A stretch of DNA of 45,901 bases from Cytophagaceae bacterium UBA6715 (lineage in GTDB: Bacteria > Bacteroidota > Bacteroidia > Cytophagales > Spirosomataceae). The stretch is taken from assembly GCA_002454335.1 (NCBI GenBank), contig DKIP01000012.1:29480-75380 (forward strand), in the 5' to 3' direction. The notes under the pieces are model-generated. The model had not been told where the DNA came from and did no database searches. It saw nothing but the letters and a program-made list of their open reading frames with translations. Of this stretch, positions 23,903-33,294 are shown in pieces (the stretch's first letter is position 1; every line of letters begins with the position of its first letter). The translations under genes were made by a program, and so were the position numbers.

Positions 23903-24948
23903 TAGGCTAAATAAATGGCTTTTTCTCTTGCTTCAATTAATTCTCCGATGGGACTTAATTCAAAGCCATGTGATTTTGCAAAAGTTTCAAATTCAAATGT
24001 ATGAACTGCATCAACAGCGATTAATAAGCCGCCTGATGTTTGCGGATCTGCGCCAATAAATCGTTGGCGTTCATTGATCTCATCGCTTAGTCGGTGGCCA
24101 TAGCTCGCCAGATTTCTAGAAGTTCCACCTGGGAAACATTTTTGGTCTAAGTATTCTGCAATGTTAGGCAACAGCGGTAAGGCATTGAAGTCAATGTGAG
24201 CACTCAATCCTGATCCATCCGCCATTTCCACTAAATGGCCAAATAATCCAAATCCCGTCACATCCGTAAGTGATTTTACATAGGCTAACGGGCCAAGTTT
24301 CTCACCGAAGGAATTTAGTGTGCTCATTTGTTTAACCGCGCGCGCTAAATCTTCAGGGCTAACGATACCACGTTTTTGGCCAGTGGATAGGATACCAACC
24401 CCTAAAGGTTTGGTTAGATAGAGTTTACACCCTTTAACAGCTGTATCGTTTTGTTTCAGATGTTCTTTTTTTACTTTTCCCGTGACTGCTAAACCGAAAA
24501 TGGGTTCAGGAGAATCAATGGAATGGCCTCCTGCCAAAGGGATACCCGCTTCTGCACAGGCTGCTCGGCCTCCTTCTAAAACTTGAGACGCGATTTCGGG
24601 AGCTAGTTTATCAATTGGCCAACCTAAAATGGCTATTGCTATGAGTGGTGTTCCGCCCATGGCATAAATGTCAGATATTGCATTGGTTGCGGCAATTTTT
24701 CCGAAATCAAACGGGTCATCAACGATGGGCATGAAAAAATCGGTCGTAGAAATCACTGCTTCACCATTCTGCCAATCGAACACAGCGGCATCGTCTCGAC
24801 TTTCGTTACCAACAAGGAGTAGGGGATGGTATTTTTTGGGCGTATCTGATTTTAGGATGGTGTCTAATATTTGTGGTGAAATTTTACATCCACAACCCGC
24901 TCCATGTGAAAAGGCCGTTAACTTTATGGGTTCGTTGTTTGATTGCAT
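23902..24948 (-). CDS. selD: Selenide, water dikinase (selenophosphate synthetase), Cys form
   Basis: I use the ATG at 24948 (MQSNNEPIKL), giving 348 residues; an ATG two codons upstream is equally possible. The glycine-rich active site reads SHGAGCGCKISP (14-25): the first cysteine (19) replaces selenocysteine and the lysine completes the catalytic set, as in the E. coli enzyme. Other family features: LLVGNESRDDAAVF, STTDFFMPIVDDPFDFGKIAA, AGGHSIDSPEP and TDVTGFGLFGHLVEMA. It makes selenophosphate from selenide and ATP. The user pathway (selenoprotein or selenouridine tRNA) is not encoded in this window. It leads the six-gene run down to purS. Confidence 0.93.
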   Translation of the reverse strand: MQSNNEPIKLTAFSHGAGCGCKISPQILDTILKSDTPKKYHPLLLVGNESRDDAAVFDWQNGEAVISTTDFFMPIVDDPFDFGKIAATNAISDIYAMGGTPLIAIAILGWPIDKLAPEIASQVLEGGRAACAEAGIPLAGGHSIDSPEPIFGLAVTGKVKKEHLKQNDTAVKGCKLYLTKPLGVGILSTGQKRGIVSPEDLARAVKQMSTLNSFGEKLGPLAYVKSLTDVTGFGLFGHLVEMADGSGLSAHIDFNALPLLPNIAEYLDQKCFPGGTSRNLASYGHRLSDEINERQRFIGADPQTSGGLLIAVDAVHTFEFETFAKSHGFELSPIGELIEAREKAIYLA

Positions 24949-25130
24949 ACACATTGAATTCTAGCGCAAAATTATTCTTTAAATAGTTAAAAATTATCTT
25001 TCTGTTAAATTTAAAATGATTTTAGGACTAATCTAGGGTTGTATCATACGAAAAGGTAAATTTATTATGCCCTTAATGCTATATATCAGATATTTATCTA
25101 GCAATGAGAAAGAAAAGCTTTTGGTTTATT

Positions 25131-25162
25131 TTTGGAGTATTTGATTTTTTAGGTTTATTTTG
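25131..25162 (+). promoter_or_regulatory. Probable promoter of the TonB-dependent receptor
   Basis: TTTG at 25131-25134 and TTATTTTG at 25155-25162 (7 of 8 matches to TAnnTTTG) are 20 bases apart, upstream of the ATG at 25206. The rest of 24955-25205 is AT-rich and I see no other signal in it. Confidence 0.45.
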
Positions 25163-25205
25163 TGACCAAATTCTTCAGTTTCATTTATAACTAAATTCCA
25201 AATTT

Positions 25206-28200
25206 ATGCAGAGAAGATTTATTACTCATTCTGTGTTGTTAGGAGCATTTTTAATGCTTTTGATGGCATTACCCATTGGGCAAGTTTTTGCACAGGGTTC
25301 TACCACTTCCGCCATGTCAGGGAGTGTTGTTGATGAAAAGGGTGAAGGCCTGCCTGGTGCTACCGTCATTGCTATTCATGAGCCTACAGGTTCTCGTTAC
25401 GGAGCATCTACCCGTGCTGATGGTCGTTACAATATCGTAAACATGCGTGTGGGTGGACCTTACAAAGTTTCCGTAACTTTCGTAGGTTATAAAGAAGCTG
25501 TACAATCAGGTATTGTATTGACTTTGGCATCCGAACTTCGTCAAAATTTTAAATTAGAGGTTAATCAATCTCAATTAGAAGAAGTTAAAGTTGTTGCATC
25601 TCGTTCTTCAGTAATTAACTCAGGACGTACCGGTGCAGCTACCACTGTCTCAAACAGTTCAATTACGACATTGCCAACTCTGAACCGTTCGTTAGGTGAT
25701 TTTGCGCGTTTAGATCCACGTGCAAACGGTTTGAACTTTGCAGGTCGTAATGCATTGTACAACAACATTACTGTTGATGGTGCATTTTTTAATAATACAT
25801 TTGCCTTATCTTCTACCATTGGTGGTCAGACAGGTGCTTCTCCCATTTCGGTTGATGCGATTGATCAATTTCAAGTGATCATTGCACCATATGATGTTCG
25901 TCAAGGGATGGCAACGGGTGCAAATATTAACGTTGTTACTAAATCAGGTACGAACGACTGGACAGGTTCAGGTTACTATTTCGGTACAAATGAAGGCTTA
26001 GTAGGAAATAAAATTGGTGATGTGACTAGTCAATACGGTAAATTCAACCGTGGTCAATATGGTGCTCGGATCGGCGGTGCAATTATCAAGAACAAATTAT
26101 TTGTTTTTGGTTCATTTGAACAAGAAGCTACAACAGAGCCAGGTTCAAACTTCGTTGCAACACGTACGGGTACAGAGCCTAACAAATCGATTGCGAAAGC
26201 AGAAGATTTAGATCGTCTTAAGCAATTTTTGTTGACAAAGTATAACTACGATCCAGGTGCATATGAGAACTACAACAAAGAAAAGTTCTCACAAAAAGCT
26301 AATTTGCGCATCGACTGGAACATTTCAGACAAGCACAAATTTAACTTTAAGTACAATTACTTACGTTCATTTGCTGATATTTCTCCTTCAAGTTCAGGTT
26401 CATTGTCTGGAGGACGTAACCCATCAGCTACCGTTTTGCCTTTCCAAGGATCGATGTATCGAATCAACAACAACTTAGATTCATATATTGCTGAATTAAA
26501 CTCAACATTCTCGAATTCTATTTCGAATAACTTTACCGTGGGTTATACGGCAATGCGTGACTATCGTCAATCACCTGTGAATGACAATGCATTTCCGATG
26601 GTTGATATTGGTAACGGAAACTTAAATGAGTTAACTGCTTTTGGTTATGAACCATTTTCTGCTAATAACCGTTTGGACTCAGACGTTTTCCAAATTTCTG
26701 ACAACTTAACCATTTACAAAGGAAAGCATGTTTACACATTTGGTGCAGCATTCGAATCAAATTCATTCTTGAATGGATTTGCGCCAAACTACTACGGTGG
26801 ATACCAATTCAAGTCGATTGATGATTTTATTGCTTCAGCGACGACAGGTGTATCTAATGCGGTTCGTTTTACACAGAACTCGTCGAACTATGCTGACTTC
26901 CCTTTTGCTGAAATGAAAGGTAGTACTTTTTCATTCTATGGACAAGATGAAATTACAGCAGCTAAAGGTTTGAAATTGACATTCGGTTTACGTGGTGATG
27001 CAACTTCTTTCCCATCGTTTGATGAGCCTAAGTATACAAACTCATATGTGCCTTCTTTGACATTCCGTGATGGTGTTAAATTAGAAACAAATAAATTCCC
27101 AGGCACAACTGTATTGTGGTCTCCACGTTTTGGTTTCAACTGGGATGTGAAGGATGACAAAACCACACAAATTCGTGGTGGTCTAGGTATCTTCTCGGGA
27201 CGTGTTCCTTACGTTTGGTTGTCAAACCAGTTGTCTAATAATGGTGTGTTATTTAGCTCTGAGACCTTAAACAATCCAACAAATCGTCCTTTTAATGCAG
27301 ATGTGAACGCTTACCGTCCAGCGGTAGCTTCTACTGTAAACCCTGTTGCTTACAACTTAGCTATTACAGATCCTAACTTTAAGTTCCCACAAATTTTCCG
27401 TGCGAATTTAGCTGCTGACAAGCAATTTGGTGATGGATGGATTGTTTCCCTAGAAGGTATTTATACGAAAGATATGAATGCTGTGTATTTGGAAAACGTA
27501 AACTTGCCGAACTCAACTGTGAAGGCAGTTGGAGCAGATAATCGTACTATTTTTTATACGGCATCAGCAGCAGGTATTCCTACCAATACAAAAATCAACC
27601 AAATTTATGGTAATGTGAAAGGTGTTAATGCTCCAGCTGCAGGCAACTCAGCAGTAGCTCCAAACATCTCTGACGCGATTGTTATCAAGAATACAGACTT
27701 AGGTTACTCATATGCAGTTACAGCGACTATTTCAAAAACATTTGAAAATGGTTTGTTTGCTTCCTTAGCTTATACAAATTCTGATTCTCGTTCTGTGAAT
27801 GATGGTGGTTCAATTGCTCAATCTCAATGGAGAGATCGTGTAGTATCAGGCGATCCAAATGAGAACGTTGCTTCTTATTCTTCTTACATGCAATCACATC
27901 GTATCAACGCATATGGTTCATATAAGTTAAATTATTTGAACGAAAAAGCTTCCACTACTTTTGGATTTACATATTCAGTTGCTCCAGCTGGTCGCTTCTC
28001 TTATACTTATTCTGGAGACATGAATGGTGATGGTCAAACTGCGAACGATTTGATGTACATCCCTCGCGGTCAATCAGAAATTTTGTTGAAAGATTTGGGA
28101 ACATACACTGCTGCACAGCAATGGAATGATTTAGACAAATACATCTCTCAAGATGCTTATTTATCTTCACGTCGTGGACAATATGCAGAACGTAATGGTG

Positions 28201-28523
28201 CTGAGTTACCTTGGGCTGCTAACTTTGATTTCAAAGTGATACAAGATTTCTACATCCAGGTGGGTGGAAAGAAAAATACGTTACAATTAACATTAGACGT
28301 ATTTAACTTTGGTAATTATGTTTCTCCACAATGGGGTTTAAATCAAACAGCATTGCGTGCTGGTTTGTTAAGTTACACGGGTAATGATGCTGCTACAGGA
28401 AAACCAGTATTCACATTCCCTTACCGTTCTGGAACAACGCCATTAACTGAGACTTTCCAACGTTCTTTCGGACTTGGATCTCGTTGGCAAGCACAATTCG
28501 GTATTCGTTACATCTTTAACTAA
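25206..28523 (+). CDS. TonB-dependent receptor, Oar-like with carboxypeptidase-regulatory-like domain
   Basis: The 1105-residue protein has a signal peptide (LLGAFLMLLMALPIGQVFAQ, cleaved near 30). It continues with a CarboxypepD-reg-like beta-sandwich (SGSVVDEKGEGLPGATVIA, then GRYNIVNMRVGGPYKVSVTF), a TonB-box-like EEVKVVASRS near 127, and a plug with LGDFARLDPRANG and QFQVIIAPYDVRQGMATGAN. A large outer membrane barrel follows, ending FGIRYIF-N with the aromatic C-terminus expected for BamA assembly. It should import a large substrate across the outer membrane using TonB. No SusD-like lipoprotein follows; this and the plug pattern fit the Oar branch rather than a polysaccharide locus. Codon choice leans to AAC, GGT and CGT more than in neighbours, which suggests strong expression. 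Confidence 0.92.
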   Translation: MQRRFITHSVLLGAFLMLLMALPIGQVFAQGSTTSAMSGSVVDEKGEGLPGATVIAIHEPTGSRYGASTRADGRYNIVNMRVGGPYKVSVTFVGYKEAVQSGIVLTLASELRQNFKLEVNQSQLEEVKVVASRSSVINSGRTGAATTVSNSSITTLPTLNRSLGDFARLDPRANGLNFAGRNALYNNITVDGAFFNNTFALSSTIGGQTGASPISVDAIDQFQVIIAPYDVRQGMATGANINVVTKSGTNDWTGSGYYFGTNEGLVGNKIGDVTSQYGKFNRGQYGARIGGAIIKNKLFVFGSFEQEATTEPGSNFVATRTGTEPNKSIAKAEDLDRLKQFLLTKYNYDPGAYENYNKEKFSQKANLRIDWNISDKHKFNFKYNYLRSFADISPSSSGSLSGGRNPSATVLPFQGSMYRINNNLDSYIAELNSTFSNSISNNFTVGYTAMRDYRQSPVNDNAFPMVDIGNGNLNELTAFGYEPFSANNRLDSDVFQISDNLTIYKGKHVYTFGAAFESNSFLNGFAPNYYGGYQFKSIDDFIASATTGVSNAVRFTQNSSNYADFPFAEMKGSTFSFYGQDEITAAKGLKLTFGLRGDATSFPSFDEPKYTNSYVPSLTFRDGVKLETNKFPGTTVLWSPRFGFNWDVKDDKTTQIRGGLGIFSGRVPYVWLSNQLSNNGVLFSSETLNNPTNRPFNADVNAYRPAVASTVNPVAYNLAITDPNFKFPQIFRANLAADKQFGDGWIVSLEGIYTKDMNAVYLENVNLPNSTVKAVGADNRTIFYTASAAGIPTNTKINQIYGNVKGVNAPAAGNSAVAPNISDAIVIKNTDLGYSYAVTATISKTFENGLFASLAYTNSDSRSVNDGGSIAQSQWRDRVVSGDPNENVASYSSYMQSHRINAYGSYKLNYLNEKASTTFGFTYSVAPAGRFSYTYSGDMNGDGQTANDLMYIPRGQSEILLKDLGTYTAAQQWNDLDKYISQDAYLSSRRGQYAERNGAELPWAANFDFKVIQDFYIQVGGKKNTLQLTLDVFNFGNYVSPQWGLNQTALRAGLLSYTGNDAATGKPVFTFPYRSGTTPLTETFQRSFGLGSRWQAQFGIRYIFN

Positions 28524-28543
28524 GATTTAGGATACTGAATCGT

Positions 28544-28575
28544 AAAAAAGGCTGCTCGAAAGAGCAGCCTTTTTT
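28544..28575 (+). terminator. Strong terminator after the TonB-dependent receptor
   Basis: A perfect 14-bp stem (28544-28557 with 28562-28575) closes a GAAA tetraloop and ends in six T residues, with an A tract on the 5' side so that it can act in both directions. It lies 20 bases after the stop of the receptor gene. Confidence 0.93.
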
Positions 28576-28600
28576 GTTGGTAAATAGTTCATTTATGTAG

Positions 28601-28694
28601 AGACGCGATACCTCGCGTCTATTTTTTTGGCAAACCTATCAGGTTTGCCAAAGTTTGAGGCGTTCACGCCGATTCCCTAGGCTGAAGCCTAGGG
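28601..28694. repeat. Cluster of four consecutive palindromes
   Basis: Four hairpin-forming palindromes follow each other: AGACGCGA/TCGCGTCT (28601-28620, followed by seven T), TTTGGCAAACCT/AGGTTTGCCAAA (28626-28652, 12 bp stem), GGCG/CGCC (28659-28670) and CCCTAGGC/GCCTAGGG (28675-28694). A decayed fifth, around CCCAGACTTTAATCAGGGG, follows near 28707-28725. No coding frame spans the block. It resembles dispersed REP-like intergenic elements; copies elsewhere in the genome cannot be checked here. Confidence 0.7.
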
Positions 28695-28760
28695 TTATTA
28701 ATAAGCCCAGACTTTAATCAGGGGATATTGTGATAGATATGTCACCTCAGCCACAAGCAC

Positions 28761-28788
28761 AAAAAAAGACCGGGTTTACCCGGTCTTT
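28761..28788 (-). terminator. Terminator of the ugd-uxs operon
   Basis: AAAGACCGGG (28765-28774) pairs with CCCGGTCTTT (28779-28788) around a 4-base loop. On the minus strand the stem runs into seven T residues (28767-28761). It begins 3 bases after the stop at 28792. Confidence 0.9.
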
Positions 28789-28791
28789 AAA

Positions 28792-29763
28792 CTAAAATTC
28801 TTTATGATGTGCCATTCGATGTAAATCTTCGGGGCTTAATGACTTAAAGTATTCATAGGTGATTTTAAGTCCTTCTGCACGAGATACTTTGGGTTCCCAA
28901 CCGAGAATCGATTTGGCTTTGGTAATGTCTGGTTTACGTTGTTTCGGATCGTCCGTAGGCAAAGGAAGCGAAATTAACTTTTGGCTTGTGCCCGTTAATT
29001 TGATAATTTCCTCACCAAATTCCTTTATCGTAATTTCATCTGGATTTCCAATATTCACCGGGTGTGGATAATCGCTTAATAACAATCGATAAATACCTTC
29101 AACTAAATCATCTACAAAGCAGAACGCTCTTGTTTGAGAGCCATCGCCAAACATGGTCAAGTCTTCACCACGTAATGCCTGTCCAATGAATGCTGGCAAT
29201 ACACGGCCGTCGTTTAGACGCATACGAGGTCCATAGGTGTTAAATATACGAACAATACGAGTTTCTAGGCCATGATAGGTATGGTAAGCCATCGTCATCG
29301 CTTCTTGGAAACGTTTGGCTTCATCATACACCCCACGAGGTCCTACCGGGTTTACATTTCCCCAATATTCTTCTGGTTGGGGATGTACGGTTGGGTCTCC
29401 GTAAACCTCCGATGTAGATGCAATCAAAACGCGCGCATTCTTTACACGTGCTAAACCCAAGCAATTGTGGATACCAAGAGATCCTACTTTTAAGGTTTGA
29501 ATGGGAATCTTCAAATAATCAATCGGAGATGCTGGCGATGCGAAGTGCAGAATGTAATCCAATTCTCCTGGTACGTGTATAAATTTAGACACATCGTGGT
29601 GATAGAATTCAAACTGTTCTAATTTGAACAAATGCTCAATATTCTTCAAATCGCCCGTAATCAAATTATCCATAGCAATTACATGGTAGCCTTCTTTGAT
29701 AAATCGATCACATAAATGGGAACCTAAAAATCCAGCTCCTCCTGTTATTAATATTCTTTTCAT
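28792..29763 (-). CDS. UDP-glucuronate decarboxylase (UDP-xylose synthase) family
   Basis: The 323-residue protein is an extended SDR enzyme. It has the NAD-binding GGAGFLGSHLCDR (residues 8-20), LHFASPASPIDYL near 88 typical of UXS, the catalytic STSEVYGDP near 117, YDEAKR (YxxxK) near 146, RIFNTYGPRM near 171 and GDGSQTRAFCFVDDLV near 206. UXS converts UDP-glucuronate to UDP-xylose. The UDP-glucose dehydrogenase that makes its substrate is encoded 4 bases upstream, which strongly supports this reading over a dTDP-glucose dehydratase. The sugar should go into exopolysaccharide or lipopolysaccharide. Confidence 0.92.
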   Translation of the reverse strand: MKRILITGGAGFLGSHLCDRFIKEGYHVIAMDNLITGDLKNIEHLFKLEQFEFYHHDVSKFIHVPGELDYILHFASPASPIDYLKIPIQTLKVGSLGIHNCLGLARVKNARVLIASTSEVYGDPTVHPQPEEYWGNVNPVGPRGVYDEAKRFQEAMTMAYHTYHGLETRIVRIFNTYGPRMRLNDGRVLPAFIGQALRGEDLTMFGDGSQTRAFCFVDDLVEGIYRLLLSDYPHPVNIGNPDEITIKEFGEEIIKLTGTSQKLISLPLPTDDPKQRKPDITKAKSILGWEPKVSRAEGLKITYEYFKSLSPEDLHRMAHHKEF

Positions 29764-29767
29764 TGTC

Positions 29768-31078
29768 TTAGTTAACTAATTGGCGACCCACTGAATAGTA
29801 CGTGTAACCTAATTCTTGCATTTGAGGTAATTCATATAAGTTCCGACCGTCGAAAATGACTTTGTTCTTTAATAGCGTTTCCATACGATCGAAATCTGGC
29901 GTTCTGAATTGTGGCCATTCCGTAACGATTAATAAAGCATCAGCCCCATCAATGGCATCATAAGGAGATTTTGAATATTCTACCACGTCGCCAATTTGCT
30001 CACGTACATTTTTCATGGCCTCAGGGTCATATACGCGTACTTTGCAACCCAAGGCTAATAATGCATCGATGTTATACAAGGCAGGTGCTTCTCGGATATC
30101 ATCTGTATAGGGCTTAAATGCCAAACCCCAAATACCGATTGTTTTACCAGCTAAATCATTGTTGAAATGCTCTTGGATGTATGGCATCAATTTCGTCTTT
30201 TGTAATTCATTCACCCGCATCACCGAATCCAAAATATGAAATTGATAATCGTTTTCCTCTGAAGTCTTCGCTAAAGCTTGAACGTCTTTTGGGAAACAAG
30301 AGCCACCATATCCGATTCCCGCGAACAAGAAACGCTTGCCAATACGCGAATCCGTACCGATACCTCTTCGGATATCATCTACGTTGGCGCCAACTTTCTC
30401 ACATAAATTGGCAATTTCATTCATGAACGTAATCTTCGTTGCCAAAAATGCATTGGCAGCATATTTGGTCATCTCTGCAGAACGCTCATCCATGAAAATA
30501 ATTGGATTCCCCTGACGAACCAATGGAGCATATAGCTTGCTCATCAATTCCTTTGCACGGTCTGATTGAGTTCCAATAACCACGCGATCAGGTTTCATGA
30601 AATCCTCCACAGCAACCCCTTCACGTAAAAATTCAGGATTTGATACGACATCAAACGGGACTTTAGCCGCTTTGGCAATAGCTGCATGAACTAAATCCGA
30701 TGTTCCTACAGGAACAGTACTCTTGTCGATGATTACTGTATAATCTTTCAACAATGGCCCTAAATCATGGGCCACTTTCAAAATATATTTTAAGTCGGCA
30801 GAACCATCTTCCCCTGGAGGCGTTGGCAAGGCTAAAAAGATCACTTTCGCGCCCTCAATACCTTCCGACAAAGAAGTTGTAAAGTTTAATCGGCCCTCAT
30901 TTACATTTCGATGAAACATATCCTCCAAGCCGGGTTCATAGATAGGTACAATCCCATCCTGCATCTGCTTGATTTTTGCTTCATTAATATCAACACAGGT
31001 TACATGATTTCCTGTTTCTGCGAAACATGTTCCTGTTACGAGTCCTACATATCCTGTTCCTACTACCGCAATTTTCAT
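29768..31078 (-). CDS. ugd: UDP-glucose 6-dehydrogenase
   Basis: The 436-residue protein contains the three UDPG/MGDP dehydrogenase domains. The N-terminal NAD site is VVGTGYVGLVTGTCFAE (residues 4-20); TPPGEDGSADL lies near 86 and SNPEFLREG near 145. The catalytic cysteine is in GIGYGGSCFPKDV near 255-267, and the C-terminal UDP-binding domain has GLAFKPYTDDIREAP near 320. It oxidises UDP-glucose to UDP-glucuronate with two NAD+. It is the first gene of the pair with the UXS-like gene and shares the terminator at 28761-28788. Confidence 0.95.
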   Translation of the reverse strand: MKIAVVGTGYVGLVTGTCFAETGNHVTCVDINEAKIKQMQDGIVPIYEPGLEDMFHRNVNEGRLNFTTSLSEGIEGAKVIFLALPTPPGEDGSADLKYILKVAHDLGPLLKDYTVIIDKSTVPVGTSDLVHAAIAKAAKVPFDVVSNPEFLREGVAVEDFMKPDRVVIGTQSDRAKELMSKLYAPLVRQGNPIIFMDERSAEMTKYAANAFLATKITFMNEIANLCEKVGANVDDIRRGIGTDSRIGKRFLFAGIGYGGSCFPKDVQALAKTSEENDYQFHILDSVMRVNELQKTKLMPYIQEHFNNDLAGKTIGIWGLAFKPYTDDIREAPALYNIDALLALGCKVRVYDPEAMKNVREQIGDVVEYSKSPYDAIDGADALLIVTEWPQFRTPDFDRMETLLKNKVIFDGRNLYELPQMQELGYTYYSVGRQLVN

Positions 31079-31154
31079 ATAGCTACTTTCTTGATTTAGT
31101 TCAAAAATTGACCACTAAATTAGGTATAAATCTTTAAATAATATAATTGATAGA

Positions 31155-32768
31155 CTACTTAGTTTGGATCACCCGACCCATACTTCCTGATGGTTCCATG
31201 CAATTCAACCAATTTGCTATTGTTGGGGCGATGTCACTTATTTCTGTACGGGTGCTAATTTCTTGTGGTTTAACCTTCCAACCATAGAATAGTAAGGGTA
31301 CATGCGTATCGTAGGCATAAACAGTGCTGTGTGAGGTTCCTGTTTTATAACCGATCAACCATTGAGGTTTTAATAATAACATAAAATCTCCACTTCGTGC
31401 TGGATTATATCCATGCTGTAAAATGTTTTTATAGTGATTGATGATGGAAGCTTGACTTATCGCCTGTAGATCAATTAAATCGGCAAAGCCATCTTGTTTG
31501 TCCAAAGATCTGCGTACTACCTGAAATAAGTCCGTGCGTGAAATGCCCATTTTCTTGATTGTTTCAGCATTAAAGTGTAATTGAGAATTATCTTCTCCTA
31601 TCAATAATTCAACATCGCCATAGGCCGTATTTAGAGCTTTATTTAAATCGGAAACTGCTTTTGTTCGATCAAATATGCCACCTGGGAGTTTTTTACTTTT
31701 GATAAAACCGGGTATTTCAGCAACCGCATGATCTGCCGTTAAAAACACTAATACCTGATCTTTTCCATATTGCTTATCCAAAAATGTCAATATTTCTGCA
31801 ATATCTCGGTCCAAACGTAAATAGGTGTCTTCTAATTCAATAGATTGAGGACCAAAACTATGACCCACATAGTCTGTTGATGAAAAACTAATCGCCAAGA
31901 AATCCGTCGTACCTCGTTTCCCCAACTGCTCTTCCTGCATAGCCTTGATGGCGAAGTCTTTGGTTAATGTATTTCCGTAGGGACTTGTACGAATGAGTTC
32001 CAATGGGTTTCCTCCTTGCAACGTATGTGGAAATACCGGTGCTGTTTCACCTGCCATTTTACTTTCAAATTCGACATTGTCAGGTGCGCTCGATCGGTAC
32101 GTATCAAGGGGATATAATGTGTTCCAGCCCAATTTTGTGAATTTTTGTGCACGTTCTTCTGCATTAAATCCTTGAACCCAAGTTGGTAATTCTTTCATGT
32201 AAAAGCTTGATGTGATCCATCTTCCTTCTTTGGAATCATACCAATATGCCGCATCTGCTGTATGTCCACCAGGCAATATTGCTCCTCGGTCCTTTAAAGC
32301 GATGGCAATGGTTTTGCTTTGATAGTTTTGGGAAATTTTTAATTGGTCTGTGATGGTGCTGGTCCACAAATTTTTGGGTGACATTTTTCCCGTTTTTCCT
32401 GTTGTGCCTATGGTGGTTACGGTAGAATCATCTGTGCAATACACTCGTTTACCCGTAGCACGGTCCATCCATTCATTTCCCACAATACCATGAACCGCTG
32501 GCACAGTACCTGTGTAAACGCTCGCATGACCTGCTGCTGTTACCGTAGGGGCATAGTTGTAATGATTGTCTTGGCAATTTAATCCTTCCCGCATCATGCG
32601 TTTTAAGCCATTTTCACCATAGCGATTCGCAAAGCGATATAAATAATCGTAGCGCATTTGATCAACTACAATTCCTACCACGAGTTTGGGGCGAGATGGC
32701 TTATTTTGAGCAATTATTAGGTGGCTACCTATTAAAAGTAGGACGATAAAAAACTTAGAAATTTTCAT
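31155..32768 (-). CDS. pafA: PafA-type alkaline phosphatase
   Basis: The 537-residue protein has a signal peptide (FFIVLLLIGSHLIIAQ) and is secreted or periplasmic. It is an alkaline phosphatase superfamily enzyme of the PafA kind: metal ligand in VVDQMRYDYL (34-43), the nucleophile threonine in NYAPTVTAAGHASVYTG (71-87), SFSSTDYVGHSFGP near 303, FLTADHAVAE near 345 and a late histidine in GTSHSTVYAYDTHVP. PafA is a high-activity phosphatase for organic phosphates, important in phosphate scavenging by Bacteroidota. No Pho box is evident. Its start overlaps the end of the small nuclease-fold gene by 14 bases. Confidence 0.9.
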   Translation of the reverse strand: MKISKFFIVLLLIGSHLIIAQNKPSRPKLVVGIVVDQMRYDYLYRFANRYGENGLKRMMREGLNCQDNHYNYAPTVTAAGHASVYTGTVPAVHGIVGNEWMDRATGKRVYCTDDSTVTTIGTTGKTGKMSPKNLWTSTITDQLKISQNYQSKTIAIALKDRGAILPGGHTADAAYWYDSKEGRWITSSFYMKELPTWVQGFNAEERAQKFTKLGWNTLYPLDTYRSSAPDNVEFESKMAGETAPVFPHTLQGGNPLELIRTSPYGNTLTKDFAIKAMQEEQLGKRGTTDFLAISFSSTDYVGHSFGPQSIELEDTYLRLDRDIAEILTFLDKQYGKDQVLVFLTADHAVAEIPGFIKSKKLPGGIFDRTKAVSDLNKALNTAYGDVELLIGEDNSQLHFNAETIKKMGISRTDLFQVVRRSLDKQDGFADLIDLQAISQASIINHYKNILQHGYNPARSGDFMLLLKPQWLIGYKTGTSHSTVYAYDTHVPLLFYGWKVKPQEISTRTEISDIAPTIANWLNCMEPSGSMGRVIQTK

Positions 32769-33222
32769 AATAAGAAGGGAAGTGTGTTAGTTGTATCGTT
32801 TTTTGATTGTTGGTGTCGATCTGATAGATATGGTTTTCCTGGCCGTTCGTTAGGACCATGTATTTAGCTTGATTCTTCTTCTGATACTGACTAGCCTGTT
32901 GGAATGTAATCGATGAAATTTCCACGTGGGGGGCTTTACATTCGATCAACATAAATACATGTCCAGATGAATCGAATATTTGAATATCCGTTCGCCTGTT
33001 TAATTGATTGATTGTATGGTTTCGCTCAATTTGAATTGTACTTGTTGGGTAATTTAAATGTTTTGTGAGGTAATTTAAGCAATGTTGGCGTACCCATTCC
33101 TCCGGGGTTAATAAGCGGTATTTCTTACTGATCCCATCAAAAATGTAAAGTTTTCCTTCCTTTTGCGTTATTTTGTAATCAAATGCAGGGAAGACAGCGA
33201 CTAAGTCGGATGATGCAAGCAT
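32755..33222 (-). CDS. Stand-alone HsdR N-terminal-like PD-(D/E)XK protein
   Basis: The 155-residue protein corresponds to the type I restriction HsdR N-terminal domain alone. PEEWVRQHCLNYLTKHLNYP (41-60) is the opening helix. The nuclease core follows as RRTDIQIFDSSG near 77 and MLIECKAPHVE near 92 (D...ExK). ITFQQASQYQKKNQAKYMVLTNGQ completes the fold. There is no helicase, HsdM or HsdS partner. Such single-domain proteins are common in Bacteroidota and have no proven role; nuclease activity is possible because the core residues are intact. It overlaps pafA by 14 bases, so it is probably cotranscribed with it. Confidence 0.82.
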   Translation of the reverse strand: MLASSDLVAVFPAFDYKITQKEGKLYIFDGISKKYRLLTPEEWVRQHCLNYLTKHLNYPTSTIQIERNHTINQLNRRTDIQIFDSSGHVFMLIECKAPHVEISSITFQQASQYQKKNQAKYMVLTNGQENHIYQIDTNNQKTIQLTHFPSYYENF

Positions 33223-33294
33223 AAATTGAGCTTAAAGCTAGACCCTAAATTAATCTATTTGTTGATTATTTTCATTAACAAACCATACATATTC

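Noticed and set aside
28601..28694. CRISPR array
   Set aside because: The palindromes differ from one another and there are no regular repeats or spacers and no cas genes.
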